From: CAZFDE01 sp964517795 | Lineage (GTDB): Bacteria > Planctomycetota > Phycisphaerae > Sedimentisphaerales > Anaerobacaceae | Direction: 5' to 3' | NCBI GenBank assembly: GCA_964517795.1 | Contig: CAZFDE010000001.1 | Span: 1 to 64,000 of the forward strand | Length of the DNA: 64,000 nucleotides | Part shown: one piece after another, positions 25,594 through 35,590 of the stretch | Numbering within the stretch: position 1 is the stretch's first letter | Layout: the number at the start of each line of letters is the position of its first letter | Program-made: the position numbers and the translations under genes | Notes under the pieces: model-generated | The model's database searches: none | What the model was told of the DNA's origin: nothing | What the model saw: only the letters and a program-made list of their open reading frames with translations

Positions 25594-27651
25594 ATGATCG
25601 ATATGTCGCAATTTAAGCTGAAAAGTCCGTATCCGCCTTCGGGCGACCAACCGCAGGCGATCGAGAAACTCGTGACCGAGCTGGAAAACGAACGGAAATT
25701 CCAGACGCTGATGGGCGTCACCGGAAGCGGCAAGACCTTTACCATGGCCAATGTCATCGCGCAAGTCAACCGCCCTACCCTGGTCATCTCACACAATAAA
25801 ACGCTCGCGGCTCAGCTCTATGAAGAGTTCAAGGAATTGTTTCCCGAAAACGCAGTCGAATATTTTGTCAGCTATTACGATTACTATCAGCCCGAGGCCT
25901 ATATCCCCCAGCGGGATATCTATATCGAAAAGGATGCCTCGCGAAACGACGATCTGGACCGGCTGCGGCTTTCGACGACAACCAGTCTTTCGACCCGCCG
26001 CGATTGTGTGATTGTCGCTTCCGTGTCGTGCATTTTCGGTTTGGGCAGCCCGGAGGATTACCAGGCCAGTGTCGTCGGCATCCGGGTCGGTGACAATATC
26101 GAGCGTAACGATCTGCTGGGGCGATTAGCCGATCTGCAATATACACGCAACGACATCGAATTTCAGCGGGGAACGTTCCGGGTCCGCGGCGACACGGTCG
26201 AACTGTTTCCATCGTACGAATCCTATGCGATACGGATCGAGTTTTTTGGTGACGATATCGAACGGCTGGTGTATATCAATCCGGTCAGCGGTGACATCCT
26301 GGCTGAGGAGACACAGGTCTTTGTCTATCCGGCCCAGCATTATGTCATGCCGCAGGAAAAAATCCAAAACGGGATCGAGGGGATACAAGCGGAATTGCAG
26401 CACCGGCTTAAGGAACTGCGTCAGGAGGGCAAACTGCTGGAGGCCCAACGGCTCGAAGCACGCACGCGATACGATATCGAAATGCTGCAGGAAGTCGGCT
26501 ACTGCAGCGGGATCGAAAACTACGCCCGGCACCTGGCGGGTCTTAAGCCGGGTGCCCGTCCGTACACGCTGATTGATTATTTTCCGGATGATTTTCTAAT
26601 CTTTATCGACGAATCGCATGTGACGATCCCACAACTTCGGGCGATGTGGGCCGGCGACCGCAGCCGAAAGCAGGTGCTGGTCGATCACGGATTCCGATTA
26701 CCCAGTGCGCTGGATAACCGCCCGTTACGCTTCGAGGAATTCCAGAAAAGTTGGAACCAGCTTATTTTTGTATCCGCGACGCCGGGACCGTTCGAGATGG
26801 AACACTGCGATCACGAAGTCGTGGAACAGATCATTCGTCCCACCGGCCTGGTCGATCCGGAAATCTATGTTCATCCGGCCCGAAACCAGGTACAGCACCT
26901 GCTCGGCGAGATCGAAAATCGGGTTCGGGCCAAAGAGCGCGTATTGGCCACGACCCTGACCAAGCGATTAGCTGAAGATCTCTCCACGTTTATCAGCCAT
27001 AAGGGCTATAAATGCAAATACTTACACAGCGAGATCGACACCCTGGAGCGAATCGAGATCCTGCGTGACCTGCGGCACGGCAATTTCGATGTCTTGGTCG
27101 GCGTCAATCTGCTGCGCGAAGGACTTGATTTGCCGGAGGTTTCGCTGGTAGCGATCCTCGATGCCGACAAGGAAGGATTTTTACGCAGCCAGACATCCCT
27201 GATCCAGACCATCGGGCGAACCGCACGAAATGTCAATGCGACCGTTTATCTCTACGCCGACAAGATGACCGATTCGATACAGAAAGCGATTGACGAAACC
27301 GAACGAAGGCGTACAATTCAACTGGATTATAATCGTCGGCACAATATTACACCGCAGACCATTCGCAAAGAGATCCGGCGCGGCCTGACCGAACAGATCA
27401 AAGCCCGCCAGAGAGCGCGCGAAGCGGTGCATTTAGGTGAAAACGAGTACGATAAAACCGAACTGGCCACACAGATTCAAAATGAAATGTTCGAGGCCGC
27501 CGAGCAACTGGATTTTGAGCGGGCGGCATATTTACGGGACCAGTTGCGTGAATTGAAGGAATTGCCTGAATTGGTGATCCTCGATTCGAAGAAAAAGAAA
27601 AGTAAGGCAAAACGAAAAAGATCGGCAAAATATGAAAAAAATCAACCTTAA
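25594..27651 (+). CDS. uvrB: excinuclease ABC subunit B
   Basis: Damage-verification helicase of nucleotide excision repair, 685 residues. Walker A GVTGSGKTFTMANV (about 42-55), the beta-hairpin segment YYDYYQPEAYIPQRD that clamps DNA, DESHVTIPQ (DEAH-like box), helicase motifs VGVNLLREGLDLPEVSL and QTIGRTARN, and a C-terminal UVR motif (LDFERAAYLRDQLRELK) that contacts UvrC. A second in-frame ATG at 25603 could also start it; no SD is apparent for either. Its 3' end overlaps nadC by 20 bp, so uvrB, nadC and birA form one operon. Confidence 0.98.
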   Translation: MIDMSQFKLKSPYPPSGDQPQAIEKLVTELENERKFQTLMGVTGSGKTFTMANVIAQVNRPTLVISHNKTLAAQLYEEFKELFPENAVEYFVSYYDYYQPEAYIPQRDIYIEKDASRNDDLDRLRLSTTTSLSTRRDCVIVASVSCIFGLGSPEDYQASVVGIRVGDNIERNDLLGRLADLQYTRNDIEFQRGTFRVRGDTVELFPSYESYAIRIEFFGDDIERLVYINPVSGDILAEETQVFVYPAQHYVMPQEKIQNGIEGIQAELQHRLKELRQEGKLLEAQRLEARTRYDIEMLQEVGYCSGIENYARHLAGLKPGARPYTLIDYFPDDFLIFIDESHVTIPQLRAMWAGDRSRKQVLVDHGFRLPSALDNRPLRFEEFQKSWNQLIFVSATPGPFEMEHCDHEVVEQIIRPTGLVDPEIYVHPARNQVQHLLGEIENRVRAKERVLATTLTKRLAEDLSTFISHKGYKCKYLHSEIDTLERIEILRDLRHGNFDVLVGVNLLREGLDLPEVSLVAILDADKEGFLRSQTSLIQTIGRTARNVNATVYLYADKMTDSIQKAIDETERRRTIQLDYNRRHNITPQTIRKEIRRGLTEQIKARQRAREAVHLGENEYDKTELATQIQNEMFEAAEQLDFERAAYLRDQLRELKELPELVILDSKKKKSKAKRKRSAKYEKNQP

Positions 27652-28504
27652 AAAAATCGAACCGATTATCGAACTGGCGATCCGCGAAGACCTGGGCGGC
27701 GGCGATATGACCAGTGAGCTGTTCGTCAAAGACGAAACGATTACCAAAGCCCATATCGTCTCACGGGAAGAGATCATTGTTTGCGGCGTCGATGTGATTC
27801 GTGATATTTTGAAAAAATACGACCCCAAGCTTTTACTTCGGGTGCATATCAAAGACGGCCAGCCGGCTCATATTGGCGGTAAGATTGCCACAATCACCGG
27901 CCCGTTATGTGCGATGCTCAGCGCCGAACGGGTTGTCCTGAATTTCCTGCAGCGGTTGTGCGGCATCGCAACGACCACTCAAAAATACGTACGGGCGATC
28001 CAGGGGACACGGGCAAAGATATACGATACCCGCAAAACCACCCCCGGTTGGCGCATTCTCGAAAAATATGCGGTCCGCTGCGGCGGCGGTCACAATCATC
28101 GGCTTGGTCTTTATGACGGCATTCTGGTCAAGGACAATCATCTGGCCCAGCTCGGCCGCAATTTCTATCCGAAGCTCAAAAAAATCATCGAGCAGGCCCG
28201 CAAGGTCAAACATGTAAAATTCGTTGCTGTTGAGGTCGATCACGTGGACGATCAGCTCAATCATGTCCTGAAGATACCGGGCATCGATATTGTACTTTTG
28301 GATAATATGGGCCAATGGCAGCTTAAGCACGCCGTCGATATGCGAAACGCGATGTGCGGCAAAGGCAAAAAACCGCTGCTGGAGGCATCCGGCAATATCA
28401 CCCTGCATACGGTTTCCGCCATCGCGCAATGTGGGATCGACCGGATCGCGGTGGGCGCGATTACCCATTCGGCGAATGCGGTCGATATCGGTCTGGACAG
28501 ATAA
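27632..28504 (+). CDS. nadC: nicotinate-nucleotide pyrophosphorylase (carboxylating)
   Basis: Converts quinolinate and PRPP to nicotinate mononucleotide in de novo NAD synthesis. 290 residues, with AIREDLGGGDMTSELF at the N-terminus, LNFLQRLCGIATTT, YDTRKTTPGWRILEKYAVRCGGG (active-site Arg and Lys), HRLGLYDGILVKDNH and VEVDHVDDQ. nadA and nadB are not in the window. It starts within the 3' end of uvrB (20-bp overlap) and ends one base before birA. Confidence 0.96.
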   Translation: MKKINLKKIEPIIELAIREDLGGGDMTSELFVKDETITKAHIVSREEIIVCGVDVIRDILKKYDPKLLLRVHIKDGQPAHIGGKIATITGPLCAMLSAERVVLNFLQRLCGIATTTQKYVRAIQGTRAKIYDTRKTTPGWRILEKYAVRCGGGHNHRLGLYDGILVKDNHLAQLGRNFYPKLKKIIEQARKVKHVKFVAVEVDHVDDQLNHVLKIPGIDIVLLDNMGQWQLKHAVDMRNAMCGKGKKPLLEASGNITLHTVSAIAQCGIDRIAVGAITHSANAVDIGLDR

Positions 28505-28505
28505 A

Positions 28506-29261
28506 ATGACTTCGTATGCGCCATTGGACAGCGACAAGATCAGTCAGGGCCTCAAGACCCGTTACATCGGCTCAAACATCCTGATTTATGACAGCACCGC
28601 CAGCACCAATGATGTCGCCAAAGCATATGCGAACGACACGGCCAATCACGGCCTGGCGGTTTTTGCCGAAGTCCAGACGCAAGGTCGCGGCCGCGGAAAA
28701 AATACGTGGATCAGCCCCAAATACGAAAGCGTATTGTGCTCGGTATTATTGACCCAATGTCAAATCGAACCGGAACGATTGAGCTTGGCATCGGCAATTG
28801 CCACAGCCGAAGCGATCTCTGACCATGCACAGATCAAATGGCCCAATGATATTCTTCTGGCCGGCAAAAAGATCGCCGGCATCCTGCTCGAATCAAAGCA
28901 AGTGAAAGATCATACCATAAGAATCATCGGTCTCGGTATTAATTGCCATCAGAAAGTCTTTCCCGACGAAATTTCAAACACGGCAACCAGTCTTGACCTC
29001 GAAAAGAAACGAAAGACCGACCGGGTTACTTTGGCCCGCCGATTATTGACCAGTATTGAACATTGGCTTGATATTGCCGAAATAGACGCCGACCGAATTA
29101 CATCCCGTTTTTTAGAATTATGCAGTCAGTATCATCAGCGAATCAGCCTGCATCACCACGGCAGAGACTACCACGGCCATTGCATTGGGGTCGATCCCAA
29201 ACACGGCCTGATCGTCAAACTCGACACTGGATCCACCCAGATATTCTCCGCCTTTTGTTAG
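28506..29261 (+). CDS. birA: biotin-[acetyl-CoA-carboxylase] ligase, class I
   Basis: Activates biotin to biotinyl-5'-AMP and attaches it to carrier-protein lysines. 251 residues from the ATG one base after nadC; the longer open frame back to 28290 overlaps nadC and is rejected. Motifs: DSTASTNDVAK, TQGRGRGKNTWISP (the GRGRxG biotinyl-AMP loop), IKWPNDILL and KIAGILLES. The N-terminal helix-turn-helix of E. coli BirA is absent, so it should be a ligase but not a repressor. Confidence 0.93.
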   Translation: MTSYAPLDSDKISQGLKTRYIGSNILIYDSTASTNDVAKAYANDTANHGLAVFAEVQTQGRGRGKNTWISPKYESVLCSVLLTQCQIEPERLSLASAIATAEAISDHAQIKWPNDILLAGKKIAGILLESKQVKDHTIRIIGLGINCHQKVFPDEISNTATSLDLEKKRKTDRVTLARRLLTSIEHWLDIAEIDADRITSRFLELCSQYHQRISLHHHGRDYHGHCIGVDPKHGLIVKLDTGSTQIFSAFC

Positions 29262-29308
29262 TTCTTGGCTCGTTTTATTTTGATTTCAACTTGCAGCAAA
29301 CTACCACA

Positions 29309-29393
29309 CCCTTACGGATATAGTGTTTTTCGGCCGAACTAAAGTTTGTCCGATGTTGTCGGCTACTTCCATCTATGCCCTTACAGACGTAGT
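29309..29393. repeat. imperfect direct repeat pair in the birA-larE gap
   Basis: CCCTTACGGATATAGT (29309-29324) and CCCTTACAGACGTAGT (29378-29393) match at 13 of 16 positions and lie 69 bp apart between two convergent genes. Each is preceded by a CTWCCA-like word. Origin unknown; no clear terminator hairpin is seen in this 189-bp gap. Confidence 0.4.
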
Positions 29394-29450
29394 ATTACCA
29401 AGGAAGAATAAAAAATCGTATTACGAAATTACATCTATCCCTGGAGTGGC

Positions 29451-30263
29451 CTAAATGATCTCATTGAGTGAACCGCTTCGAAAACCCTGGATATCCACTG
29501 TCACATATGAGAATCCAAGCTGCTTAAATTTTTTCATCGTTTGTGGTCTTAAGGGTTCTGTGGTTAATTCTCCGACACGGTCGGCCGCCACTTCGATCCG
29601 AGCCAGCTCGCCATGATGGCGAACACGACACTCGGCAAATCCGTGTTCATGGAGAAACTGTTCGCCCGCTTCGATTTGTCGCAGCTTTTCAGCGGTGATC
29701 GGTTGGTTATAAGGGATCCGCGAGGCCAGACACGGCGAAGCGGGCTGGCGGGCCGTGGGCAATCCGAGCTGTTCGCTCAGTTGTCGGATTTCATCTTTCG
29801 TTAATTGGGCCTGTGCCAATGGGATGATCGCACCGAATTTTTCGATCGCTTTATTGCCGGGACGGTAATCGCTCAGATCGTCGAAATTGCTTCCAAAGAG
29901 AATATGTTCACATCCCTGCCGGGCTGCGATTGCCTTAAGCTCCATCAGCAAGGCACTCTTGCAAACAAAACACCGGCTTGGTTTATTGGCTGAAAATTCC
30001 GGATGATCCAATTCAGCAGACTCAAATTCTATGAGTTTTGCACCGAGTTTTTTTGCGATCGAAACGGCTCTTTCGCGTTGATTTTGCGGCAATAATGGGC
30101 CGGTCTCCAATGCGGCAATGCAATGATCGCTGCCCAATTCGTCGATCGCAGCTTTCAACAGAAAGGTGCTGTCCACACCGCCGGAATAGGCCACCAAGAC
30201 TTTCCCCAACGATTGCAGATGTTCTTTAACGGCAGTATATTTCTCGTCAAGCGTCATGATCAT
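29451..30263 (-). CDS. larE: ATP-dependent sacrificial sulfur transferase LarE
   Basis: Supplies sulfur to the nickel-pincer nucleotide cofactor of lactate racemase and related enzymes. PP-loop VLVAYSGGVDSTFLLKAA (about 22-39), then CFVCKSALLMELK, and PASPCLASRIPYN: the Cys here corresponds to the LarE position that either donates sulfur sacrificially or binds a cluster in three-Cys variants. 270 residues. It begins with MIMTLDEKY and overlaps larB by 4 bp (ATGA type). larC and larA are not in the window, so the nickel insertase and the client enzyme must lie elsewhere. Confidence 0.92.
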   Translation of the reverse strand: MIMTLDEKYTAVKEHLQSLGKVLVAYSGGVDSTFLLKAAIDELGSDHCIAALETGPLLPQNQRERAVSIAKKLGAKLIEFESAELDHPEFSANKPSRCFVCKSALLMELKAIAARQGCEHILFGSNFDDLSDYRPGNKAIEKFGAIIPLAQAQLTKDEIRQLSEQLGLPTARQPASPCLASRIPYNQPITAEKLRQIEAGEQFLHEHGFAECRVRHHGELARIEVAADRVGELTTEPLRPQTMKKFKQLGFSYVTVDIQGFRSGSLNEII

Positions 30264-31000
30264 TTCGCCTGTTCAATTTTACGATTAATCAGAAATGCGG
30301 AAACTGCAGCCGAAAAGCCATTATCGATATTCACCACCGAAACGCCCGAGGCACAACTGTTCAGCATCGTCAGCAATGCTGAAATGCCGCCGAAGTTCGC
30401 CCCGTATCCGACACTGGTCGGTACCGCGATGACCGGACAACTGACCATCCCGCCGATAACGCTGGCCAGCGCCCCTTCCATTCCCGCCACAACGATCAGG
30501 ACATTGGCTTTCTGGAGTTCTTCGACACGACCTAAGAGCCGATGCAATCCCGCCACGCCGACATCGCAGATCAAATCAGTCGGCTGGCCAAACAGCTCGG
30601 CGGTTACTTTCGCCTCGATCGCTACCGCCAGATCGGCCGTGCCGGCGGTTACGATCGGCAATACGGATTTGAGCCGCGGCGCGGGTTTCTGTTCCAACAT
30701 GATCGTTCGGGCCAGGGTGTCATATCGCGGCTTGGGCGATTCGATCGCCTCGGCTACGGCCTCATAAGCCGCCTTGTCTGCACGGGTCGCCAGTACATTA
30801 TGGCCTTTGGCGGCCATTACCGTAAATATCTTTGCCACCTGTTCGGGCGTTTTACCCGGACAGTAGATTACCTCGGCGAATCCCCGACGCATCTGGCGGT
30901 GATGATCGATGCAGGCGAAATCCATCTGCTCAAACGGCAGCACTCTCAACTTGTCGTACGCCTGATCGATACTCAGCTCACCGGCCTTGACCTGTTCCAA
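30260..31000 (-). CDS. larB: nickel-pincer cofactor biosynthesis protein LarB
   Basis: Carboxylates and hydrolyses nicotinic acid adenine dinucleotide, the first step of nickel-pincer cofactor synthesis. The PurE-like C-terminal domain has VTAGTADLAVAIEA, CDVGVAGLHR, VAGMEGALASVIGG and PVIAVPTSVGYGANFGG, all family hallmarks. The start is uncertain: a TTG at 31000 has no SD, whereas the upstream codon ATC at 31027 has GGAG 8 nt before it and would restore the usual stretch before LLEQVKAGELS; no ATG, GTG or other TTG exists between the upstream stop (31045) and 31003. Operon with larE. Confidence 0.92.
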   Translation of the reverse strand: MEQVKAGELSIDQAYDKLRVLPFEQMDFACIDHHRQMRRGFAEVIYCPGKTPEQVAKIFTVMAAKGHNVLATRADKAAYEAVAEAIESPKPRYDTLARTIMLEQKPAPRLKSVLPIVTAGTADLAVAIEAKVTAELFGQPTDLICDVGVAGLHRLLGRVEELQKANVLIVVAGMEGALASVIGGMVSCPVIAVPTSVGYGANFGGISALLTMLNSCASGVSVVNIDNGFSAAVSAFLINRKIEQAK

Positions 31001-31203
31001 CAGTGTTTTTATATCGTTGGTCTGGATGGCAGCAACTCCGAATTATCAACAAATGTTTATTTTCCCAAATAGAATTGATGATACCAAAATACCCCTCAAA
31101 AAGCAAGCGGGCCGTCGGCCTTGTGAATATCATCAAAAATCAGGCATGAAAAAGAAATGGAGCTCAGGAGATTGTTGAGACAGGCAAATGCTCACGAAGA
31201 CGA

Positions 31204-34200
31204 TTAAAAGCTGGCGGTTACGCCCAGTGAGAATTCTCTGCCCTTGCGGTAGGAAGTTTTGACGACATCATCGCCGATGAATTTGGAGCGATAGACCGTC
31301 TCGATATCCGGATCGAGTAGGTTTTTGGCCGAGAACTTCAGTTTCCAGGTTTCATTGAGCTGATGCGAGAGACTCATATTCAGGGTACCGAACTGCGTTT
31401 CATAGACAGCGGGAACGAATTGGTCATTGGTGGCAACAGGGCCTTTGATCAAGGTATCGCCACGGACCGTATAGAATATGCTAAACTGGGTCCCTTCCAG
31501 TCCAAGTTCAGCCATATCATAGGTTAAAAAGAAATTGTAGAGATGTTCAGGGGCATGCGACATATGCCGCCGTGTCAGATCGACGCCGGCTTCATTTTTC
31601 AATTCCTGTATCTCCAACCCGGAAATCGAAACTTCCGAATCAATAAACGTCGCATTGGCGCCGACCGAAGCGCCTTTGAAGCTTTTGAAGAAATGGCCAA
31701 GGTCCTGCCGTATTTCGATCTCGTAACCGCTCAATCGTCCCTTGGGGTAATTTACCGGCTTGGTAAAATCAAATCCGGCCCCTACCCGCTGAACATATTC
31801 GATCGGATCGGTCACTTTTTTAAGGAACCATGACAGAGAGATCAATCCGCCTTCGTACGGCCGGTAATCGAATCGCAGATCATAATTTTCCAGTGCACTC
31901 ATCTTCAGTCCGGGATTACCGATAAATACATCACCCCCAAGATATTCCTGCTGCTGAATCGGAGTAAGCTCCTTAAAGGTCTGGCGTGCAACCGTGCGGG
32001 TATAGGAACCACGGATGGTGATCGTTTCATACGGCTCAAATTCGAATCCAACTGACGGCAGGACATCATACTGCTCATAATCCACATCCGCATCACCCGG
32101 ATCAAGTTTGACCGAACCGCCGAAGTCCGAAGGATACCAGGATACATCTTCTTCCGGATCGTTGGTGATACTCAATTCGGTTTTTTCATAACGAGCGCCG
32201 CCAATAATATTAAAATATGAATTCAACGGCATATCGATCATCCAGTACCACGCCGATATCTTTTGCTCCCCTTCATAATCCACATCAATGTCGTTGGGCA
32301 CAATCAGGTTAGCCGGATCCTGCGCTAATACCCGGCTCCAAAATGCTTCCCACGGGCCATCCCAAAAACTGGGCTGTGGATTCCATGGCGATCCGGTATT
32401 GCCAAAGGAATCCTGATTAAATTGCCGTTGGGTATCATCATTAAAATACCCGAATTTCATATACCCTTCATCGCCGTTCCACTGTTCGAACGGGACTTTG
32501 AGATTGATATAGTATTGATCGCTTTGCTCTTCGATATCTTTCCATATTCGCTGGAAATTGCCCAAGGTCGCCACTTCGGCGGGCTTGAATTGATAATGCG
32601 TGCCCCCGTTGGCCGGATTCCAGCTTGTTGAGAACAAGCGATTATCCGGCTGGTATAATGTGGATTTATTCATAGAATATCCTGCGTCTATTTCAGGATC
32701 AAAAACACTAAAATATCTGGTCGGGCTTAGTTCAAGTCCGATCAATGTATGGCGCAGCTTAAATTGCCAGCTCTGCGTGGACCGTTCCGTGTATTCCAGG
32801 GTTTCATTGCGCGTATATTGCGCCTGAACTGTCCCGTCTGCCTGGTTGCCCGGATGGGTCGGGTCATACGGGTCGTAGTTACCCCATTGTTCCGGGGGGT
32901 ATAATTCCGGCCAAAAGGTGCTTAAGTTCGCTTTACCCCGCGTATCTTCGGCCAAGGTCGCTTTATCCTCGGCATCGCGGGTGTAAAGATATAATACTGA
33001 AAACTCAGTATGGTCTTCGATCTCCAGGCCGAGCGTTCCCAGCCCGCCCCACTGGACAAATTGCTGGCCCTGATCCACATCCAGCAGCGATGTATAAAAG
33101 CCCCGGTCGTCACCCGGTGTTCCCTGCGTATAATACGGTTCAATTTCACCGTTTTTGAATCGATATTTGTCGTCAATTTTATCTTCATAGTAACCGCTAT
33201 CGCGTTCGTAGAAGAAACTACCGAACCCGCCGGCATAAATGCCTTCATCAATCTCGAATTTATCGCCGCCGGCCAATGACCACTTATAATCGGTCGGGGG
33301 ATCATCATACGACACACCAACCGCCCCGTCCCAGGGGGAGCCAAGCTGGAAATCCGGGAAACCCGGTGGAGGAGGAATGATCTTATCGTATTGAATATCA
33401 CGTCCCCCGTCATCCCTGCCCCAGGTACTGACCCCGCCGCCGTCATAGGTCAGGAACTTATCGCCGGCGTCTTTAACATTCGTATTATACCCGGTGGAAG
33501 CGCCGATCTTAAAGACCCGTTCGTTGGGGATGCCTTTAAGCACCACATTCACCGCTCCACCGGAGGCGTCACCTTGCTGATCGGGCGTAAAGGTCTTGGT
33601 GACCTGGATGCTTTCGATAATCGCCGAAGGGAACTGATCGAGCTGAACCGCCCGTTTATCGGCATCGGCAGTCGGCAAGCGTACCCCGTTCATCTGGGAG
33701 TTGACATAGCGGTCCGGCAGGCCGCGAACGACGGCATATTTGCCATCCTGGACGGTCGCACCGGCCACCAGTTTCAGTGCGCCGGCCGCATCACTGGCAC
33801 CGGCCTGGCTCATCAGGTCCGCACTGATCGAATCGATGAGTGACGGGCTTTCCATACGCAGCTCCAATAAGGCCTCTTCGGTGCCGGTGCCGATCTGAAC
33901 ATCCTGAACGATGAATTCTTCCATCTCGGTGAATTCCCCGGAAAGCGAAGTTCCCACTTCGGTCATCTGTCCGGGCGAAACGACGACATCGGCCTTGACC
34001 TGACGGGTATAGCCCTCTTTGGAAAAAACAAGGGTATAGGTCCCCGGCTCGACTTCACCGAAGACATAATTGCCTTCCTCGGTCGTTTGAACCGTCTGGC
34101 CGGTCTCGGCGATCATTACCTTGCCGGCCGCCAGCGGCACCTCAAAATCGGCATCATAGACCACGCCGCGAATTCCGCCCGCTTGTTCCCGGGCTACGCC

Positions 34201-34260
34201 CGATAATGCCAAAATCAGGACAAACAAAAAGATGGTATATTTGTGTAAATGAATGATCAA
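31204..34260 (-). CDS. TonB-dependent outer-membrane receptor with carboxypeptidase-regulatory-like N-domain
   Basis: 1018 residues. Signal peptide (YTIFLFVLILALSGVA), then a CarboxypepD-reg-like Ig domain (about 28-110: GGIRGVVYDADFEVPLAAG, FSKEGYTRQV), a plug domain (about 125-250: ALKLVAGATVQDGKYAVVRG, GGAVNVVLKGIP) and a long barrel ending in the outer-membrane signature GVTASF with terminal Phe. Typical of SusC-like or oligosaccharide/siderophore receptors; ligand unknown. The TTG at 34260 is the nearest usual start; the frame stays open upstream to 34311 with no ATG. It is last in a minus-strand operon after a TPR lipoprotein and a secreted beta-helix protein, which may present the substrate. 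Confidence 0.88.
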   Translation of the reverse strand: MIIHLHKYTIFLFVLILALSGVAREQAGGIRGVVYDADFEVPLAAGKVMIAETGQTVQTTEEGNYVFGEVEPGTYTLVFSKEGYTRQVKADVVVSPGQMTEVGTSLSGEFTEMEEFIVQDVQIGTGTEEALLELRMESPSLIDSISADLMSQAGASDAAGALKLVAGATVQDGKYAVVRGLPDRYVNSQMNGVRLPTADADKRAVQLDQFPSAIIESIQVTKTFTPDQQGDASGGAVNVVLKGIPNERVFKIGASTGYNTNVKDAGDKFLTYDGGGVSTWGRDDGGRDIQYDKIIPPPPGFPDFQLGSPWDGAVGVSYDDPPTDYKWSLAGGDKFEIDEGIYAGGFGSFFYERDSGYYEDKIDDKYRFKNGEIEPYYTQGTPGDDRGFYTSLLDVDQGQQFVQWGGLGTLGLEIEDHTEFSVLYLYTRDAEDKATLAEDTRGKANLSTFWPELYPPEQWGNYDPYDPTHPGNQADGTVQAQYTRNETLEYTERSTQSWQFKLRHTLIGLELSPTRYFSVFDPEIDAGYSMNKSTLYQPDNRLFSTSWNPANGGTHYQFKPAEVATLGNFQRIWKDIEEQSDQYYINLKVPFEQWNGDEGYMKFGYFNDDTQRQFNQDSFGNTGSPWNPQPSFWDGPWEAFWSRVLAQDPANLIVPNDIDVDYEGEQKISAWYWMIDMPLNSYFNIIGGARYEKTELSITNDPEEDVSWYPSDFGGSVKLDPGDADVDYEQYDVLPSVGFEFEPYETITIRGSYTRTVARQTFKELTPIQQQEYLGGDVFIGNPGLKMSALENYDLRFDYRPYEGGLISLSWFLKKVTDPIEYVQRVGAGFDFTKPVNYPKGRLSGYEIEIRQDLGHFFKSFKGASVGANATFIDSEVSISGLEIQELKNEAGVDLTRRHMSHAPEHLYNFFLTYDMAELGLEGTQFSIFYTVRGDTLIKGPVATNDQFVPAVYETQFGTLNMSLSHQLNETWKLKFSAKNLLDPDIETVYRSKFIGDDVVKTSYRKGREFSLGVTASF

Positions 34261-34357
34261 ATCTCGCAGTATGCGCTTAAAAAAAATCGTGTTGCCCGAT
34301 GAGATATACTCATCCGATAATCAAAACCCATTGTCGTTTAGGGAATCAATTCGACAA

Positions 34358-35590
34358 CTACCACGGATCGCTTAATCCATCGCGAATCTCTTTGATCCGA
34401 GCCCAGAGGCTTTCATCCGGCTCCACGTTATATAACGCCATGGAACTGCATGTCGCCGATAAGTCCTCGGCACGCGGACGCGAATTGGGGTTGCCCATCC
34501 CCTCTTCGACAACCTGCTTATAAACATCAAGTGCTGCATTGGTATCACCAATCACGTGATATGCCTGGGCCAGTGGTCGCAGCGCCGCGGCCCGATAGAT
34601 ATCGACGATCCCTTTTCGTTTTTTATTGAACAATGCCAGTGCCTCTGCGGCATCGGCTTTGGCCTGTTCCATATCGCCGGCCCGAAAACGTAATTCAATC
34701 AGTTGACCCATAAAAGCAACGTGATATTCCAAGGGCCATTCACTGCCGTCGATGAATGCCTGTCCTTCATCAACCAGTTTCAGGGCTTTTTCTGCATCGC
34801 GATGGTTTAATGCAAATTCCGCTAACTCTATTATGACTTCCATTCGGATCGCAACTGGTAATTGCTTCCATGCGATCTTGAGTTTTTCTTCGATTCGATC
34901 TCGCTTGGCGGTATCATCATAATAACGGTTGAATAATTGAGCATATGCCCGCACCGCAACCTGCAGCGGATCGAAACCGCCCACTTTCACCAAAGCATCC
35001 AATGCCTTGAGCTGGTCCTCGAATGATTTATCCCCGCCGATCTGGCCTTGGGCCTGTGCTTTTTCATCTTCCGGCGAATCGGCCAGGTCCTTTCGGATCT
35101 GCCGGGCCTGCTTGTTTTGCCCTAAAACAGTCCGTGTCTTGGCAATCTGGGTCTTGATCCGGTTGATCCGCCACTCCTGTTTTTCTTTGGGATATTGGCC
35201 GGCGATGTCCAGATATGCCTTCGCATCATCCGGGCAGCCGTGACGCGCACAATAGTACGCCAGATTCGCATAACACAAATTCCGCCGCCAGTTTTCAATC
35301 TTTTCAATGTAGGCTAACGCCCGTTTGGGCTGATCCAGTTCCAGACACGCTTCGATCACCGCTTCCTGTGCTTTGGAGCGATCTTTGATATGCGGCTGCA
35401 CTGGTATAGCTGTGGCGACATCCATGGCCATATCCAGCAACTGCCCCTGATACAGGGCCAGTGGCTCGTCGATTAATTCTTTCTGTTGTTCCTGGACATC
35501 TTGCTTTTCGCTGCAGCCTAAAACAGCAAATGCCATGACGATACAGGCATACAGCGAATATTGTTTGATCATTGAAAATAAGGTATGCAT
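34358..35590 (-). CDS. TPR-repeat lipoprotein
   Basis: 410 residues from the ATG at 35590, which has GGAAAG 7 nt upstream; a TTG five codons earlier is the alternative. Lipoprotein signal with lipobox VLGC (lipid Cys about 26). The rest is helical TPR-like repeats (PKRALAYIEKIENWRRN, GCPDDAKAYLDIAGQYP, DAEKALKLVDEGQAFID, GDTNAALDVYKQVVEEG). No enzymatic motif. Position between the beta-helix protein and the TonB receptor suggests a periplasmic or outer-membrane scaffold for that system (inference). No SusD-type motif is present. Confidence 0.7.
   Translation of the reverse strand: MHTLFSMIKQYSLYACIVMAFAVLGCSEKQDVQEQQKELIDEPLALYQGQLLDMAMDVATAIPVQPHIKDRSKAQEAVIEACLELDQPKRALAYIEKIENWRRNLCYANLAYYCARHGCPDDAKAYLDIAGQYPKEKQEWRINRIKTQIAKTRTVLGQNKQARQIRKDLADSPEDEKAQAQGQIGGDKSFEDQLKALDALVKVGGFDPLQVAVRAYAQLFNRYYDDTAKRDRIEEKLKIAWKQLPVAIRMEVIIELAEFALNHRDAEKALKLVDEGQAFIDGSEWPLEYHVAFMGQLIELRFRAGDMEQAKADAAEALALFNKKRKGIVDIYRAAALRPLAQAYHVIGDTNAALDVYKQVVEEGMGNPNSRPRAEDLSATCSSMALYNVEPDESLWARIKEIRDGLSDPW

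Noticed and set aside
27632..27651. uvrB-nadC overlap as a frameshift error
   Set aside because: Both proteins are complete with normal ends; a 20-bp overlap is compatible with coupled genes.
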